Below are positions 1-5,880 of a DNA stretch of 7,485 bases, piece after piece. The translations under genes were made by a program, and so were the position numbers. This DNA is from an uncultured Mycoplasmatota bacterium (lineage in GTDB: Bacteria > Bacillota_I > Bacilli_A > RF39 > UBA660). Where the stretch lies: the NCBI GenBank assembly GCA_947384645.1, contig CANDHX010000066.1, forward strand, positions 1-7,485. Reading direction: 5' to 3'. The notes under the pieces were generated by a model. The model ran no database searches, was not told where the DNA came from, and saw nothing but the letters and a program-made list of their open reading frames with translations. Positions within the stretch are counted from its first letter, which is position 1. Every line of letters starts with the position of its first letter.

Positions 1-188
1 TCTTAAAAGAAGAATCTTATTCTCTCGGTGTGGAGCACGGCATGGAAAAAGGTCGTACAGAAGGGATAAAACAAGGCATAGAAAAAAATCGCATAGAAAA
101 TGCTAAATTGCTAATATCAAGTGGTATAGATAAAGAATTCGTTATAAAAACGTTAAGTCTAAGCGACAAAGAAATCGACGAGCTATAA
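1..188 (+). CDS. Rpn/PD-(D/E)XK nuclease family transposase, C-terminal fragment (5' end outside window)
   Basis: The window opens inside this gene; 61 codons remain, read with full codons from base 3 to a TAA at 186-188. The tail aligns almost residue for residue with the end of the complete Rpn-family protein at 1744-2619: both share LKEESYSLGVEHG, then EKNRIENAK, then a GIDK-x-FVIKTL segment and a DKEI-(D/E)-EL terminus. This fragment carries eight extra residues in the Gly-spaced charged stretch (around GRTEGIKQ), a region that commonly varies in length in this family. The catalytic domain is outside the window, so activity cannot be judged. Family members are DNA-cleaving proteins linked to RecA-independent recombination. 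No clear terminator follows; the next promoter begins about 30 bases downstream. Identification rests on paralogy with the downstream gene. Confidence 0.8.
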   Translation, partial: LKEESYSLGVEHGMEKGRTEGIKQGIEKNRIENAKLLISSGIDKEFVIKTLSLSDKEIDEL

Positions 189-220
189 ACGCCAATAATT
201 AAAAAAATTCATAAAAAATA

Positions 221-249
221 TCTACATTTTACAAAATATGTGGTATACT
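221..249 (+). promoter_or_regulatory. Sigma-A-type promoter for the mTERF-like gene pair
   Basis: A TATACT -10 (244-249) is preceded by TGG, giving an extended -10 (TGn). A weak -35, TCTACA (221-226, four of six consensus bases), sits 17 bases upstream. The predicted start near base 256 gives a short leader containing only the ribosome-binding site. Confidence 0.5.
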
Positions 250-266
250 ATCCCTCGCTTATATAA

Positions 267-275
267 AAGGAGGGG
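267..275 (+). promoter_or_regulatory. Ribosome-binding site of the first mTERF-like gene
   Basis: AAGGAGGGG lies six bases before the ATG at 282. It is a strong Shine-Dalgarno sequence and fixes the start. Confidence 0.8.
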
Positions 276-281
276 CTTTTT

Positions 282-1184
282 ATGTTTGAAAATCTATGTA
301 GTAGATTGGGATTTACAAAACATGAGCAAAAGAAAATTAAAAATTCGTACAGTTTAAGAAAGTATACTGAAAAAACGTTAGTAAAAAGACTATATAAGGC
401 TTACACATTTATCTCATCGTTGGGCTTAAATAAAAAAGAGACTTGCAAAATTATAGTTAATTGCCCAACTATCGGTGGAACATCCCCTAATACTCTTTCT
501 AAAAAAATAGAAAATCTTGCCAATTTGGGCTTTCAAGGGGAAGAAATTACCAAAATCGTTAAGAGAAACTCAAAGATATTATCCTATTCAATGGATACTG
601 TAAAAGATAAGTTCGAATTTTTTACTAAACTGGGAATGGAAAAAGAATTAGTAATAAAGATGTTCTTACGCTATCCTAAATTGTTTAGTTCGAGTATAGA
701 ACTCTATCAAATAGTCATCAAAACACTTAAAGATTTTAGATTAGAATTTACAAATGAAGATATTTTTACCATTTTAAGCGGTTGTCCTCAAATATACGGC
801 TTAGACTTAGATAAAGTAAGAGATAGAGTAAAATTGTTAAAAGATAAAAACATTTCTAATGATGAAATAAGAGAAATGATTGTAAACTTTCCGAATATTT
901 TAAGTCAAAAACAAGACAATTTAGAAAAAAAATTGGATATATACTTTGAACTTGGTCTAATGTCTTTAATAATAAAAGATTCAAAAAGACTCATGCAAAG
1001 TATAGATTTGACGATAAAAAGGATGTGCTTTATTAGGGATAGAGAAAAAGAACTAGCACCCCAAAAATATTTTAGAATTTTTAATTCTCAAAAAGCATTT
1101 CAGTCTTTGTATGGAATAGATAACGAAGGACTAGACACTCTTTACGGAAACGAAGTAAAAAATATGTCTTATAAAGTGAGTTAA
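282..1184 (+). CDS. mTERF-like helical-repeat protein (bacterial), 300 aa
   Basis: The protein is almost wholly built from about 35-residue helical repeats, approximately at residues 37-72, 73-107, 108-142, 143-179, 180-214 and 215-245, with a possible partial seventh. Each has the form 'hydrophobic helix - LG(F/L/M) - charged helix - xxP-x-(I/L)-(L/F) - Ser/Asp-rich turn'; examples are NCPTIG, RYPKLF, GCPQIY and NFPNIL, with the Pro replaced in repeat 2 (RNSKIL). This periodicity and Pro signature match the mitochondrial transcription termination factor (mTERF) family, whose superhelices bind nucleic acid in organellar transcription termination, RNA processing or ribosome assembly. Residues about 246-300 are a non-repeat tail. 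There is no signal peptide or membrane segment, so it is probably cytoplasmic. It is translationally coupled to the next gene, which has the same repeats. mTERF genes are rare outside eukaryotes. The alternative is another alpha-repeat class, such as TALE-like modules. I am fairly sure of the repeat architecture, less of the family name; the function is unknown. Confidence 0.7.
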   Translation: MFENLCSRLGFTKHEQKKIKNSYSLRKYTEKTLVKRLYKAYTFISSLGLNKKETCKIIVNCPTIGGTSPNTLSKKIENLANLGFQGEEITKIVKRNSKILSYSMDTVKDKFEFFTKLGMEKELVIKMFLRYPKLFSSSIELYQIVIKTLKDFRLEFTNEDIFTILSGCPQIYGLDLDKVRDRVKLLKDKNISNDEIREMIVNFPNILSQKQDNLEKKLDIYFELGLMSLIIKDSKRLMQSIDLTIKRMCFIRDREKELAPQKYFRIFNSQKAFQSLYGIDNEGLDTLYGNEVKNMSYKVS

Positions 1185-1185
1185 T

Positions 1186-1563
1186 ATGGAAGAACTGTTA
1201 AAATTTTTAGAACCGTCTGAAATCGCTTACATCTATGAGACGGACGATAGCTTAAAAGAAGTAGAAGATATAGATATAAAAGAAATCATCGACACCTTAA
1301 AGTCTATGAATATTAAAGACAGCTCTATCAAAGATGCCATACTCCAAAATTCATATCTCTTAGAAAGAACGAAAGAAGAACTGATGCTCCTTTTTTCCAA
1401 GTTAGCATCTATAGACATAAAAGATTACGACGACTTAATCATGAGAAATCCAAATATTTTGTCTCTTGAACCATTCGAAATCGACGACTTTTTAATCGAA
1501 AAGCGAAAAATGGGTTACGATATAGAAGACATTTTAGAAATGATACGAGAAGGGCAAATTTAA
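1186..1563 (+). CDS. Short mTERF-like repeat protein, 125 aa
   Basis: The ATG follows the preceding stop by one base. A weak Shine-Dalgarno (GTGAG, 1176-1180) lies inside the upstream gene, so translation is probably coupled. The N-terminal 30 residues are acidic and non-repetitive. Two repeats of the same type as in the upstream protein follow at about 34-66 (ending QNSYLL) and 67-99 (ending RNPNIL), with a final half-repeat at about 100-120. The protein is acidic, lacks a signal peptide and is probably cytoplasmic. It could form a heteromeric superhelix with the larger neighbour, act as its regulator, or be a detached part of an originally longer protein. The upstream protein has its own non-repeat C-terminus, so a simple recent frameshift seems unlikely. 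Function is unknown. Confidence 0.65.
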   Translation: MEELLKFLEPSEIAYIYETDDSLKEVEDIDIKEIIDTLKSMNIKDSSIKDAILQNSYLLERTKEELMLLFSKLASIDIKDYDDLIMRNPNILSLEPFEIDDFLIEKRKMGYDIEDILEMIREGQI

Positions 1564-1577
1564 CATCAAAATTAAGT

Positions 1578-1611
1578 AACTGTGAAAACTGTATAAATTC
1601 GCAGTTTTTTT
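1578..1611 (+). terminator. Intrinsic terminator after the mTERF-like pair
   Basis: AACTGTGAA (1578-1586) pairs with TTCGCAGTT (1598-1606), nine pairs including one G-U, around an 11-base loop. The right arm runs into a seven-T tract (1605-1611). It lies 15 bases after the stop and separates the pair from the next gene. Confidence 0.8.
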
Positions 1612-1654
1612 ATTGTCTTTTTACCTTTTGATGAGAAAAATAAAATCTACCCGG

Positions 1655-1660
1655 TATAAT
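1655..1660 (+). promoter_or_regulatory. Candidate -10 element for the Rpn-family gene
   Basis: A consensus TATAAT is present at 1655-1660, but no good -35 is found at 16-18 bases upstream (TGAGAA at 1632-1637 is the spaced hexamer; a better TTGATG at 1628-1633 is 21 bases away). If used, the leader is about 75 bases, A-rich and without a strong hairpin. Confidence 0.4.
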
Positions 1661-1730
1661 AATAATTAGAGGGTATAAAAAATATTTTCCAATCTAAAAA
1701 AAAGAATAAAAAGGTATCTTAAGTCAAAAA

Positions 1731-1736
1731 AGGAGG
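1731..1736 (+). promoter_or_regulatory. Ribosome-binding site of the Rpn-family gene
   Basis: A perfect AGGAGG lies seven bases before the ATG at 1744 and fixes that start. Confidence 0.85.
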
Positions 1737-1743
1737 ATAAGCG

Positions 1744-2619
1744 ATGACAAAAGATACTACTATTACAAAAGAAAAAAAGGGAACTAAGAAATTCTTAAGA
1801 GACTACTATGCCACGAAACTATTAAGAGATAAAGACTCTAAAGATTATTTGATTGCCATAATCGCAGCAGCTCTAAAACTCGAACCCAAAGACATCGAAG
1901 AGGATTTCGAACTCGTCGACATCAAACTGGGATTATCTGAAAACAGCAAAAATAGTGAAGCAGACTTGGTCGCCCAGAATAAAGACTTCTACTACAACAT
2001 AGAGATAAACTATTCAGTCCATAAAATCGAGACGGACTATAAAAATATAAGTTATATATGTGCCCTTGTCTTAAAACAGTTAAAACCTGGTAAAATAAAC
2101 AGATATAAGGATTTAAAACCTATAATCCAAATCAATCTAAACGACTATGACCAGTTTAAAGACGAAAGATTTATATATGTTTCGAGATACTTCGAAGAAG
2201 AATCGATGAAACCTCGGGACAATTTGACAAAAATAATAGATATAAACCTAGAATATTTGAGTGAATTGGAGTATACTGATGTCAAGAAGTTAAAGGAAAA
2301 CTCACTAGAACGGCTTTTATACATATTCGTATGTGAAGATAAGTTAGTATTAGACGGGTTATATGTAGGTGATATCTTAATGGAAAAAATAAAGAGTAAA
2401 CTATATGATTTGAGTTCAAACATCGATGACTATTTCTACTATGACAAAGAAGAACTTTTAAAAGAGGAGTCTTATTCTCTTGGAGTAGAACATGGAATAG
2501 AAAAGGGCATAGAAAAAAACCGTATAGAAAATGCTAAGGCTCTCATCGCCAACGGTATAGATAAAAATTTTGTCATAAAAACTTTAAAACTTAACGATAA
2601 AGAAATCGAGGAACTCTAA
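1744..2619 (+). CDS. Rpn family recombination-promoting nuclease / PD-(D/E)XK nuclease family transposase, 291 aa
   Basis: This is a full-length member of the family often annotated 'PD-(D/E)XK nuclease family transposase' or Rpn. The N-terminus (about 10-50) has the family's KKFLRDYYATKLL-like helix. The nuclease core is visible as Asp74 in a SEADL strand and Glu87 in YYNIEIN, followed by the conserved segment DYKNISYICALVLKQLKPG and a strand at PIIQINL (about 97-132). The usual final catalytic Lys or Gln of the E-x-K/Q motif is Asn89 here, which could lower activity. The C-terminal 50 residues are a Gly-spaced charged helix (GVEHGIEKGIEK) and a short helical end (FVIKTLKLNDKEIEEL) shared with the fragment at 1-188. 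The length is near the family norm and no frameshift is seen. Family members cleave DNA and promote RecA-independent recombination; the name 'transposase' is historical, and I see no inverted repeats or target duplications framing this gene. It is monocistronic between two terminators. Confidence 0.85.
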   Translation: MTKDTTITKEKKGTKKFLRDYYATKLLRDKDSKDYLIAIIAAALKLEPKDIEEDFELVDIKLGLSENSKNSEADLVAQNKDFYYNIEINYSVHKIETDYKNISYICALVLKQLKPGKINRYKDLKPIIQINLNDYDQFKDERFIYVSRYFEEESMKPRDNLTKIIDINLEYLSELEYTDVKKLKENSLERLLYIFVCEDKLVLDGLYVGDILMEKIKSKLYDLSSNIDDYFYYDKEELLKEESYSLGVEHGIEKGIEKNRIENAKALIANGIDKNFVIKTLKLNDKEIEEL

Positions 2620-2631
2620 ATACCGACCTAA

Positions 2632-2674
2632 ATTGCAAGAAAAAGACACTTAATACGTGTTTTTTTCTTGCAAT
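2632..2674 (+). terminator. Long-stem terminator, probably bidirectional
   Basis: A stem of 18 pairs joins 2632-2649 and 2657-2674 with one G-U and a seven-base loop. The left arm carries an A-tract and the right arm a seven-T tract, so it could stop transcription from either side. The -35 of rpsU (TTGCAA, 2668-2673) lies within the right arm. Confidence 0.8.
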
Positions 2675-2697
2675 ATGTCGAATTGTAGTGATATAAT
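2668..2697 (+). promoter_or_regulatory. rpsU promoter with extended -10
   Basis: The -10 TATAAT (2692-2697) is preceded by TGA, an extended -10. The -35 TTGCAA (2668-2673) is 18 bases upstream. Transcription would start near base 2704. Confidence 0.65.
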
Positions 2698-2714
2698 CGT
2701 GTTAGTGCAAACGG

Positions 2715-2721
2715 AAGGAGG
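2715..2721 (+). promoter_or_regulatory. rpsU ribosome-binding site
   Basis: AAGGAGG lies seven bases before the ATG at 2729. It rules out the longer in-frame reading from 2657, which would begin inside the terminator loop and upstream of the promoter. Confidence 0.85.
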
Positions 2722-2728
2722 GATTTTA

Positions 2729-2917
2729 ATGACAAGAGTAGTAGTAACTAATGGTAACATTGATAGAGCATGGAAAAATTTTAAAGTCAAATTTGCTCGT
2801 AGTGGTGTCCCTTCTGAGCTAAAAAAGCATAAAAACTATACCAAACCTGGTGTAGAAAGACGTGAAAAGAAGAAAGAGCAAATTAGAAATGCTCATAAAA
2901 GAAGAAAAAATTATTAA
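2729..2917 (+). CDS. rpsU: 30S ribosomal protein S21, 62 aa
   Basis: This small, very basic protein of the 30S subunit aids pairing of mRNA with the 3' end of 16S rRNA. It shows the S21 layout: an N-terminal VVVTNG strand, a helix with AWKNFK, a mid segment SGVPSEL, then Y-x-KPGVERREKKK, matching the family's Y-x-KPS-x-KR-x-KK box, and a Lys/Arg-rich end (RNAHKRRKNY). The length is slightly above the roughly 57-60 residues usual in Firmicutes. In many Firmicutes rpsU sits beside yqeY and the dnaJ cluster; here it stands alone with its own promoter and terminator between an accessory block and a surface operon. The start is set by the ribosome-binding site. Confidence 0.93.
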   Translation: MTRVVVTNGNIDRAWKNFKVKFARSGVPSELKKHKNYTKPGVERREKKKEQIRNAHKRRKNY

Positions 2918-2921
2918 AATT

Positions 2922-2955
2922 AAAATTAACCCATATCGATTTTGGGTTAATTTTT
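2922..2955 (+). terminator. rpsU terminator
   Basis: AAAATTAACCCA (2922-2933) pairs perfectly with TGGGTTAATTTT (2943-2954), 12 pairs with a nine-base loop. It ends in a five-T tract and starts five bases after the rpsU stop. The A/T symmetry would also allow reverse-direction termination. Confidence 0.85.
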
Positions 2956-2964
2956 GCTCTAAAA

Positions 2965-2980
2965 ATGCTAAAATTTGCAT
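2965..2980. repeat. Imperfect inverted repeat upstream of the lipoprotein promoter
   Basis: ATGCTAAAATTTGCAT reads as ATGCnAAnnTTnGCAT, two 4-base arms plus a partly symmetric centre, ending 27 bases upstream of the -35. It could be an operator, but AT-rich sequence produces such symmetry by chance. Confidence 0.25.
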
Positions 2981-3007
2981 AAAAATTTAATAAAACGAAA
3001 AAAATGC

Positions 3008-3035
3008 TTGACAAATTTAAAAAATCGTATATAAT
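3008..3035 (+). promoter_or_regulatory. Consensus sigma-A promoter of the surface operon
   Basis: A perfect TTGACA (3008-3013) and a perfect TATAAT (3030-3035) are separated by 16 bases, with a predicted start near 3042. It is the best promoter in the window and implies strong basal transcription unless repressed. It overlaps the in-frame ATG at 3004, which therefore cannot be the start codon of this transcript. Confidence 0.85.
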
Positions 3036-3040
3036 AATCG

Positions 3041-3071
3041 CCATTGACAGAGCAACAGCTCTATCCAATGG
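3041..3071 (+). promoter_or_regulatory. 5'-terminal mRNA hairpin in the leader of the lipoprotein gene
   Basis: An outer stem CCATTG/CAATGG (3041-3046 with 3066-3071) and an inner stem AGAGC/GCTCT (3049-3053 with 3058-3062) enclose an AACA tetraloop, separated by a small 2x3 internal loop. The hairpin begins at the predicted transcription start and ends six bases before the AAGGGG Shine-Dalgarno (3077-3082), which it leaves free. Likely roles are mRNA 5'-end protection or a protein-binding site. No U-tract follows, so it is not a terminator. Confidence 0.6.
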
Positions 3072-3093
3072 AGAAGAAGGGGAATTAAAAAAT

Positions 3094-5856
3094 ATGAAAA
3101 ACGATAATTATACTCTATTAGATAAAACTAAACGTACTTATAAAAAATATTTGACCAAAGGTCTATCGCTAGCTAGTGCCCTTATCATGTTAGGTAGTGC
3201 TACAGGTTGCAAAAGCGATGACGCCCATAAAGATTTAGATGACCAAAAAGACAGTCCAAAAATCGAAAAGGTTACAGTTAAAAAAGATACTAAAGAAAAA
3301 ACAGTTGTTTCAATTGATGAAAATAGTACCGATAAAGATGTTAAAAAAACACCTGTTAAGAGTGATGGCGATTTAGATAAAAAGCCAATTGTAACTGAAA
3401 CTCCTAAAATGGAAGACGATCATAAGCATAAATTTAGTTGTTGGTATGCAATCGACGATGAATTTGAGGAAAGAGCTTGTGACTATGAAGACAAAGTTGA
3501 ACGTCGTTCACATACTTACGAGACAGTAGAAATTAAATTCGTCGATGCTAAAGACGGAAGCCATTTCGTAGTAACCAAATCTAAATGTAAAACATGCGGA
3601 CATATCGTTACAACTACAGTAAAAAAAGATTGTGATTACGTAGTTACTAAATACGATTCTAAAAAAGAATATATACAATGTACTGATTGTAATCATAAAA
3701 CCACACAAGAACATGATTTAGGTGTAAAAACTACGAATAGAAATGGAACAGTTACTCAAAAATGTATGAACCCTGGATGTGAATATGTTTATACATATAA
3801 GCCAAGCCATAGTACTGGTTCTATAAATAACGGTGGAGGAAGCACCGGTGGTTCTGGTTCACATAGACCAAGCAATCCAGATGAACACATCCACGTATAT
3901 GGAGAATGGGTTTCATTCGATGACACATTTGAACAAACTACTTGTCGTGAATGTGGAGAGAAAATTAAAAGAGAACATAAATATACAATGTTAACTGATT
4001 ATAAAGACTTCTCAGAATCATTACACGAAGTAGTTCGCATCAAAAAATGTATCAACTGTAGTCATGAATTGATCATTTCTAAATCATATCAATCACACAA
4101 TTTTGATGAAGGAGTTATATCTACTGATGGGAAGAGTATTACTTATACATGTAAAGATTGTGGTCATAAATATGTTAAAAGTATAGAAAAACCACCAATT
4201 CACGAACACAAATATGTAGAGCAACCTCCAACATATTCAAATATAACCGATGCTACTCATGATGTTAAAACTATAAAAATATGTAGTTGTGGAGATACAC
4301 AAATCGTATCTGAAATTAAAGGTGTAGCTCATAGTTTCGAATACAAATACGACGCAGACGGTAACAAAGTAACTAATGCTGCTGGAACACATTACATTAA
4401 AAAATGTGCGTGTGGTAAGACTATCGAAGAGATAAAAGACCATAAACATACACATAACTATACTAGTAAAATTATATTAAAGTCTAACGGAAATGGAACA
4501 CATTCACAATATAATGCTTATACCTGTACGAATTCAGATGGCCATTGTGATAAACCATTTTATGAACAATTAATAGAAGGCTCTAATACGAAGTGTTCTA
4601 TAAATGAAGAAACTGAAAGAAAAGTTGAATTCAATGAACGAGAACATTTCACTACAGTATACGGCAAATGTGCCTGTGGAGCATCTTTAACAGATAAATT
4701 AGACATAGCTGCTCATAACATGAGTACAAATGATAATAGAGTTTATACTCACGATAAAGATTCATATTGCTACTCTGTAACTGAACAGTGTTCTGGATGT
4801 AGTTATACGGAAACTCAAAAACATGACCACGATTATAAATCTAGTTCATATCAAGACCCAGAAACAGGAGATATAACTATTACATATCGTTGTAGTTGTG
4901 GTGTAAGTTATACAGAAACTATTCCTTTTGTTCCTACTGAACATACTCACGTTTATCAAAAAACTGGTGAACATTATGTTCAAAATGGAGATGGAACACA
5001 TACTCTTGTCATTGAGAAAACATGTACAAATATCGATGACAAGTGCGATAAAATCACTATTGAAGAAAATGGGACTTCATCTAAGTGTGCTATAGTTTCT
5101 TCAGAAAGAAGTGAAACAGGATACGATGATCGTGAACACTTCACTACAGTATACGGCAAATGTGCCTGTGGAGCATCTTTAACAGATAAATTAGACATAG
5201 CTGCTCATAACATGAGTACAAATGATAATAGAGTTTATACTCACGATAAAGATTCATATTGCTACTCTGTAACTGAACAGTGTTCTGGATGTAGTTATAC
5301 GGAAACTCAAAAACATGACCACGATTATAAATCTAGTTCATATCAAGACCCAGAAACAGGAGATATAACTATTACATATCGTTGTAGTTGCGGAGCAAGT
5401 TATACAGAGACTATTCCTTTTGTTCCATCTGCCGATATTCCTCAAACAGGAGAAGTTGTACCTGGAACTGAAGGTTTAGAAAAAGTCGAAGGTGTTATTC
5501 CAACCACTCCAAAAGATGAAATTCAAGAAATATTAGACGGAATTTTAAATGGAGATTTAAAAGAAGATTTGGATCAAGAACAAAAACCAAAAGAAAACTT
5601 TGGTCAAAAAGAAGAGCCAAAAGATGACTTTGGTCAAAAAGAAGAGCCAAAAGATGACTTTGATCAAGAAGAAAAGCCAAAAGAAGATTCTGGTCAAGAA
5701 GAAGAGTCAAAGGGAGACTTGGAACAAGAAGAAAATGAATATGTCGAAATAATCATACAAGATGATCAAGAAGAATTAGAACCAGAACTTATTGAATCAC
5801 AAGTAGAATATAAGGGGAAAAGATTGAGTTTTACATATAGTAGTTATAAAAGATAG
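3094..5856 (+). CDS. Large Cys/His-rich repeat surface lipoprotein, 920 aa
   Basis: I chose the ATG at 3094 because the only upstream in-frame ATG overlaps the -35 region, and AAGGGG lies 11 bases before 3094. A basic n-region (about 1-22), hydrophobic core (about 23-35) and lipobox-like ATGC make Cys39 the likely lipid anchor. Residues about 40-110 are charged and disordered-looking. A Cys/His-rich region then runs to about 770 with 39 further cysteines: seven C-x-x-C (CKTC, CTDC, CREC, CINC, CKDC, CSGC twice), six C-x-C and wider pairs, interleaved with His-rich HEHKY/HTHNY links and a Gly/Ser linker at about 240-262. This resembles repeat modules of large Firmicutes surface proteins, and metal binding is plausible but unproven. 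IPQTG occurs at 782-786. Acidic decapeptide repeats fill about 825-884, and no C-terminal membrane anchor is present. It is first in an operon with a SipW-like peptidase, the position of TapA in tapA-sipW-tasA, but I see no clear TapA similarity. Possible roles are fibre anchor, adhesin or metal-binding surface protein. Confidence 0.85.
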   Translation: MKNDNYTLLDKTKRTYKKYLTKGLSLASALIMLGSATGCKSDDAHKDLDDQKDSPKIEKVTVKKDTKEKTVVSIDENSTDKDVKKTPVKSDGDLDKKPIVTETPKMEDDHKHKFSCWYAIDDEFEERACDYEDKVERRSHTYETVEIKFVDAKDGSHFVVTKSKCKTCGHIVTTTVKKDCDYVVTKYDSKKEYIQCTDCNHKTTQEHDLGVKTTNRNGTVTQKCMNPGCEYVYTYKPSHSTGSINNGGGSTGGSGSHRPSNPDEHIHVYGEWVSFDDTFEQTTCRECGEKIKREHKYTMLTDYKDFSESLHEVVRIKKCINCSHELIISKSYQSHNFDEGVISTDGKSITYTCKDCGHKYVKSIEKPPIHEHKYVEQPPTYSNITDATHDVKTIKICSCGDTQIVSEIKGVAHSFEYKYDADGNKVTNAAGTHYIKKCACGKTIEEIKDHKHTHNYTSKIILKSNGNGTHSQYNAYTCTNSDGHCDKPFYEQLIEGSNTKCSINEETERKVEFNEREHFTTVYGKCACGASLTDKLDIAAHNMSTNDNRVYTHDKDSYCYSVTEQCSGCSYTETQKHDHDYKSSSYQDPETGDITITYRCSCGVSYTETIPFVPTEHTHVYQKTGEHYVQNGDGTHTLVIEKTCTNIDDKCDKITIEENGTSSKCAIVSSERSETGYDDREHFTTVYGKCACGASLTDKLDIAAHNMSTNDNRVYTHDKDSYCYSVTEQCSGCSYTETQKHDHDYKSSSYQDPETGDITITYRCSCGASYTETIPFVPSADIPQTGEVVPGTEGLEKVEGVIPTTPKDEIQEILDGILNGDLKEDLDQEQKPKENFGQKEEPKDDFGQKEEPKDDFDQEEKPKEDSGQEEESKGDLEQEENEYVEIIIQDDQEELEPELIESQVEYKGKRLSFTYSSYKR
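4648..4898 (+). repeat. Perfect 251-bp direct repeat, copy 1
   Basis: This is identical at every base to 5140-5390 (offset 492 bp, 164 codons). It encodes residues about 519-602 of the lipoprotein, including the CAC, CYS, CSGC and CSC motifs. The sequence just upstream of each copy is related at protein level but diverged. Confidence 0.97.
5140..5390 (+). repeat. Perfect 251-bp direct repeat, copy 2
   Basis: Second copy of 4648-4898, encoding residues about 683-766. Similarity continues past the identical block with a few changes (Val to Ala after CSCG) through SYTETIPFVP, after which the copies part. Confidence 0.97.
5566..5745 (+). repeat. 30-bp tandem repeats encoding acidic decapeptides
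   Basis: Six in-frame 30-bp units encode decapeptides of the type DFGQKEEPKD. Units 2 and 3 (5596-5625 and 5626-5655) differ only at the first base; units 1, 4 and 5 are diverged and unit 6 is degenerate. The stretch is acidic, Pro-spaced and probably disordered, a likely spacer or stalk that can vary in length by slippage. Confidence 0.9.
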
Positions 5857-5880
5857 ACAAGCGAAAGAGAGTGAAAGAAT

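Noticed and set aside
251..275. Possible hairpin (TCCCTC with GAGGGG) masking the ribosome-binding site of the first mTERF-like gene
   Set aside because: The left arm lies at or upstream of the predicted transcription start (near 256), so it would mostly be absent from the mRNA; the stem is also only six pairs.
1150..1220. A recent frameshift splitting one mTERF-like gene into two
   Set aside because: The upstream protein has its own non-repeat C-terminal segment, the downstream protein begins with a non-repeat acidic segment, and a stop plus an ATG with a plausible coupled ribosome-binding site lie at the join. Ancient fission remains possible.
2657..2728. Extended rpsU reading frame beginning at a GTG at 2657
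   Set aside because: It starts inside the terminator hairpin and upstream of the rpsU promoter; S21 homology and AAGGAGG support the ATG at 2729.
3004..3093. Longer in-frame N-terminus of the lipoprotein starting at 3004
   Set aside because: It overlaps the consensus promoter (TTGACA at 3008), has no ribosome-binding site, and would place about 30 extra residues before an otherwise normal lipoprotein signal peptide.
4648..5390. CRISPR-like or mobile-element repeat
   Set aside because: Only two long copies exist, they stay in frame within one coding region, and there are no short regular repeats with unique spacers and no terminal inverted repeats.
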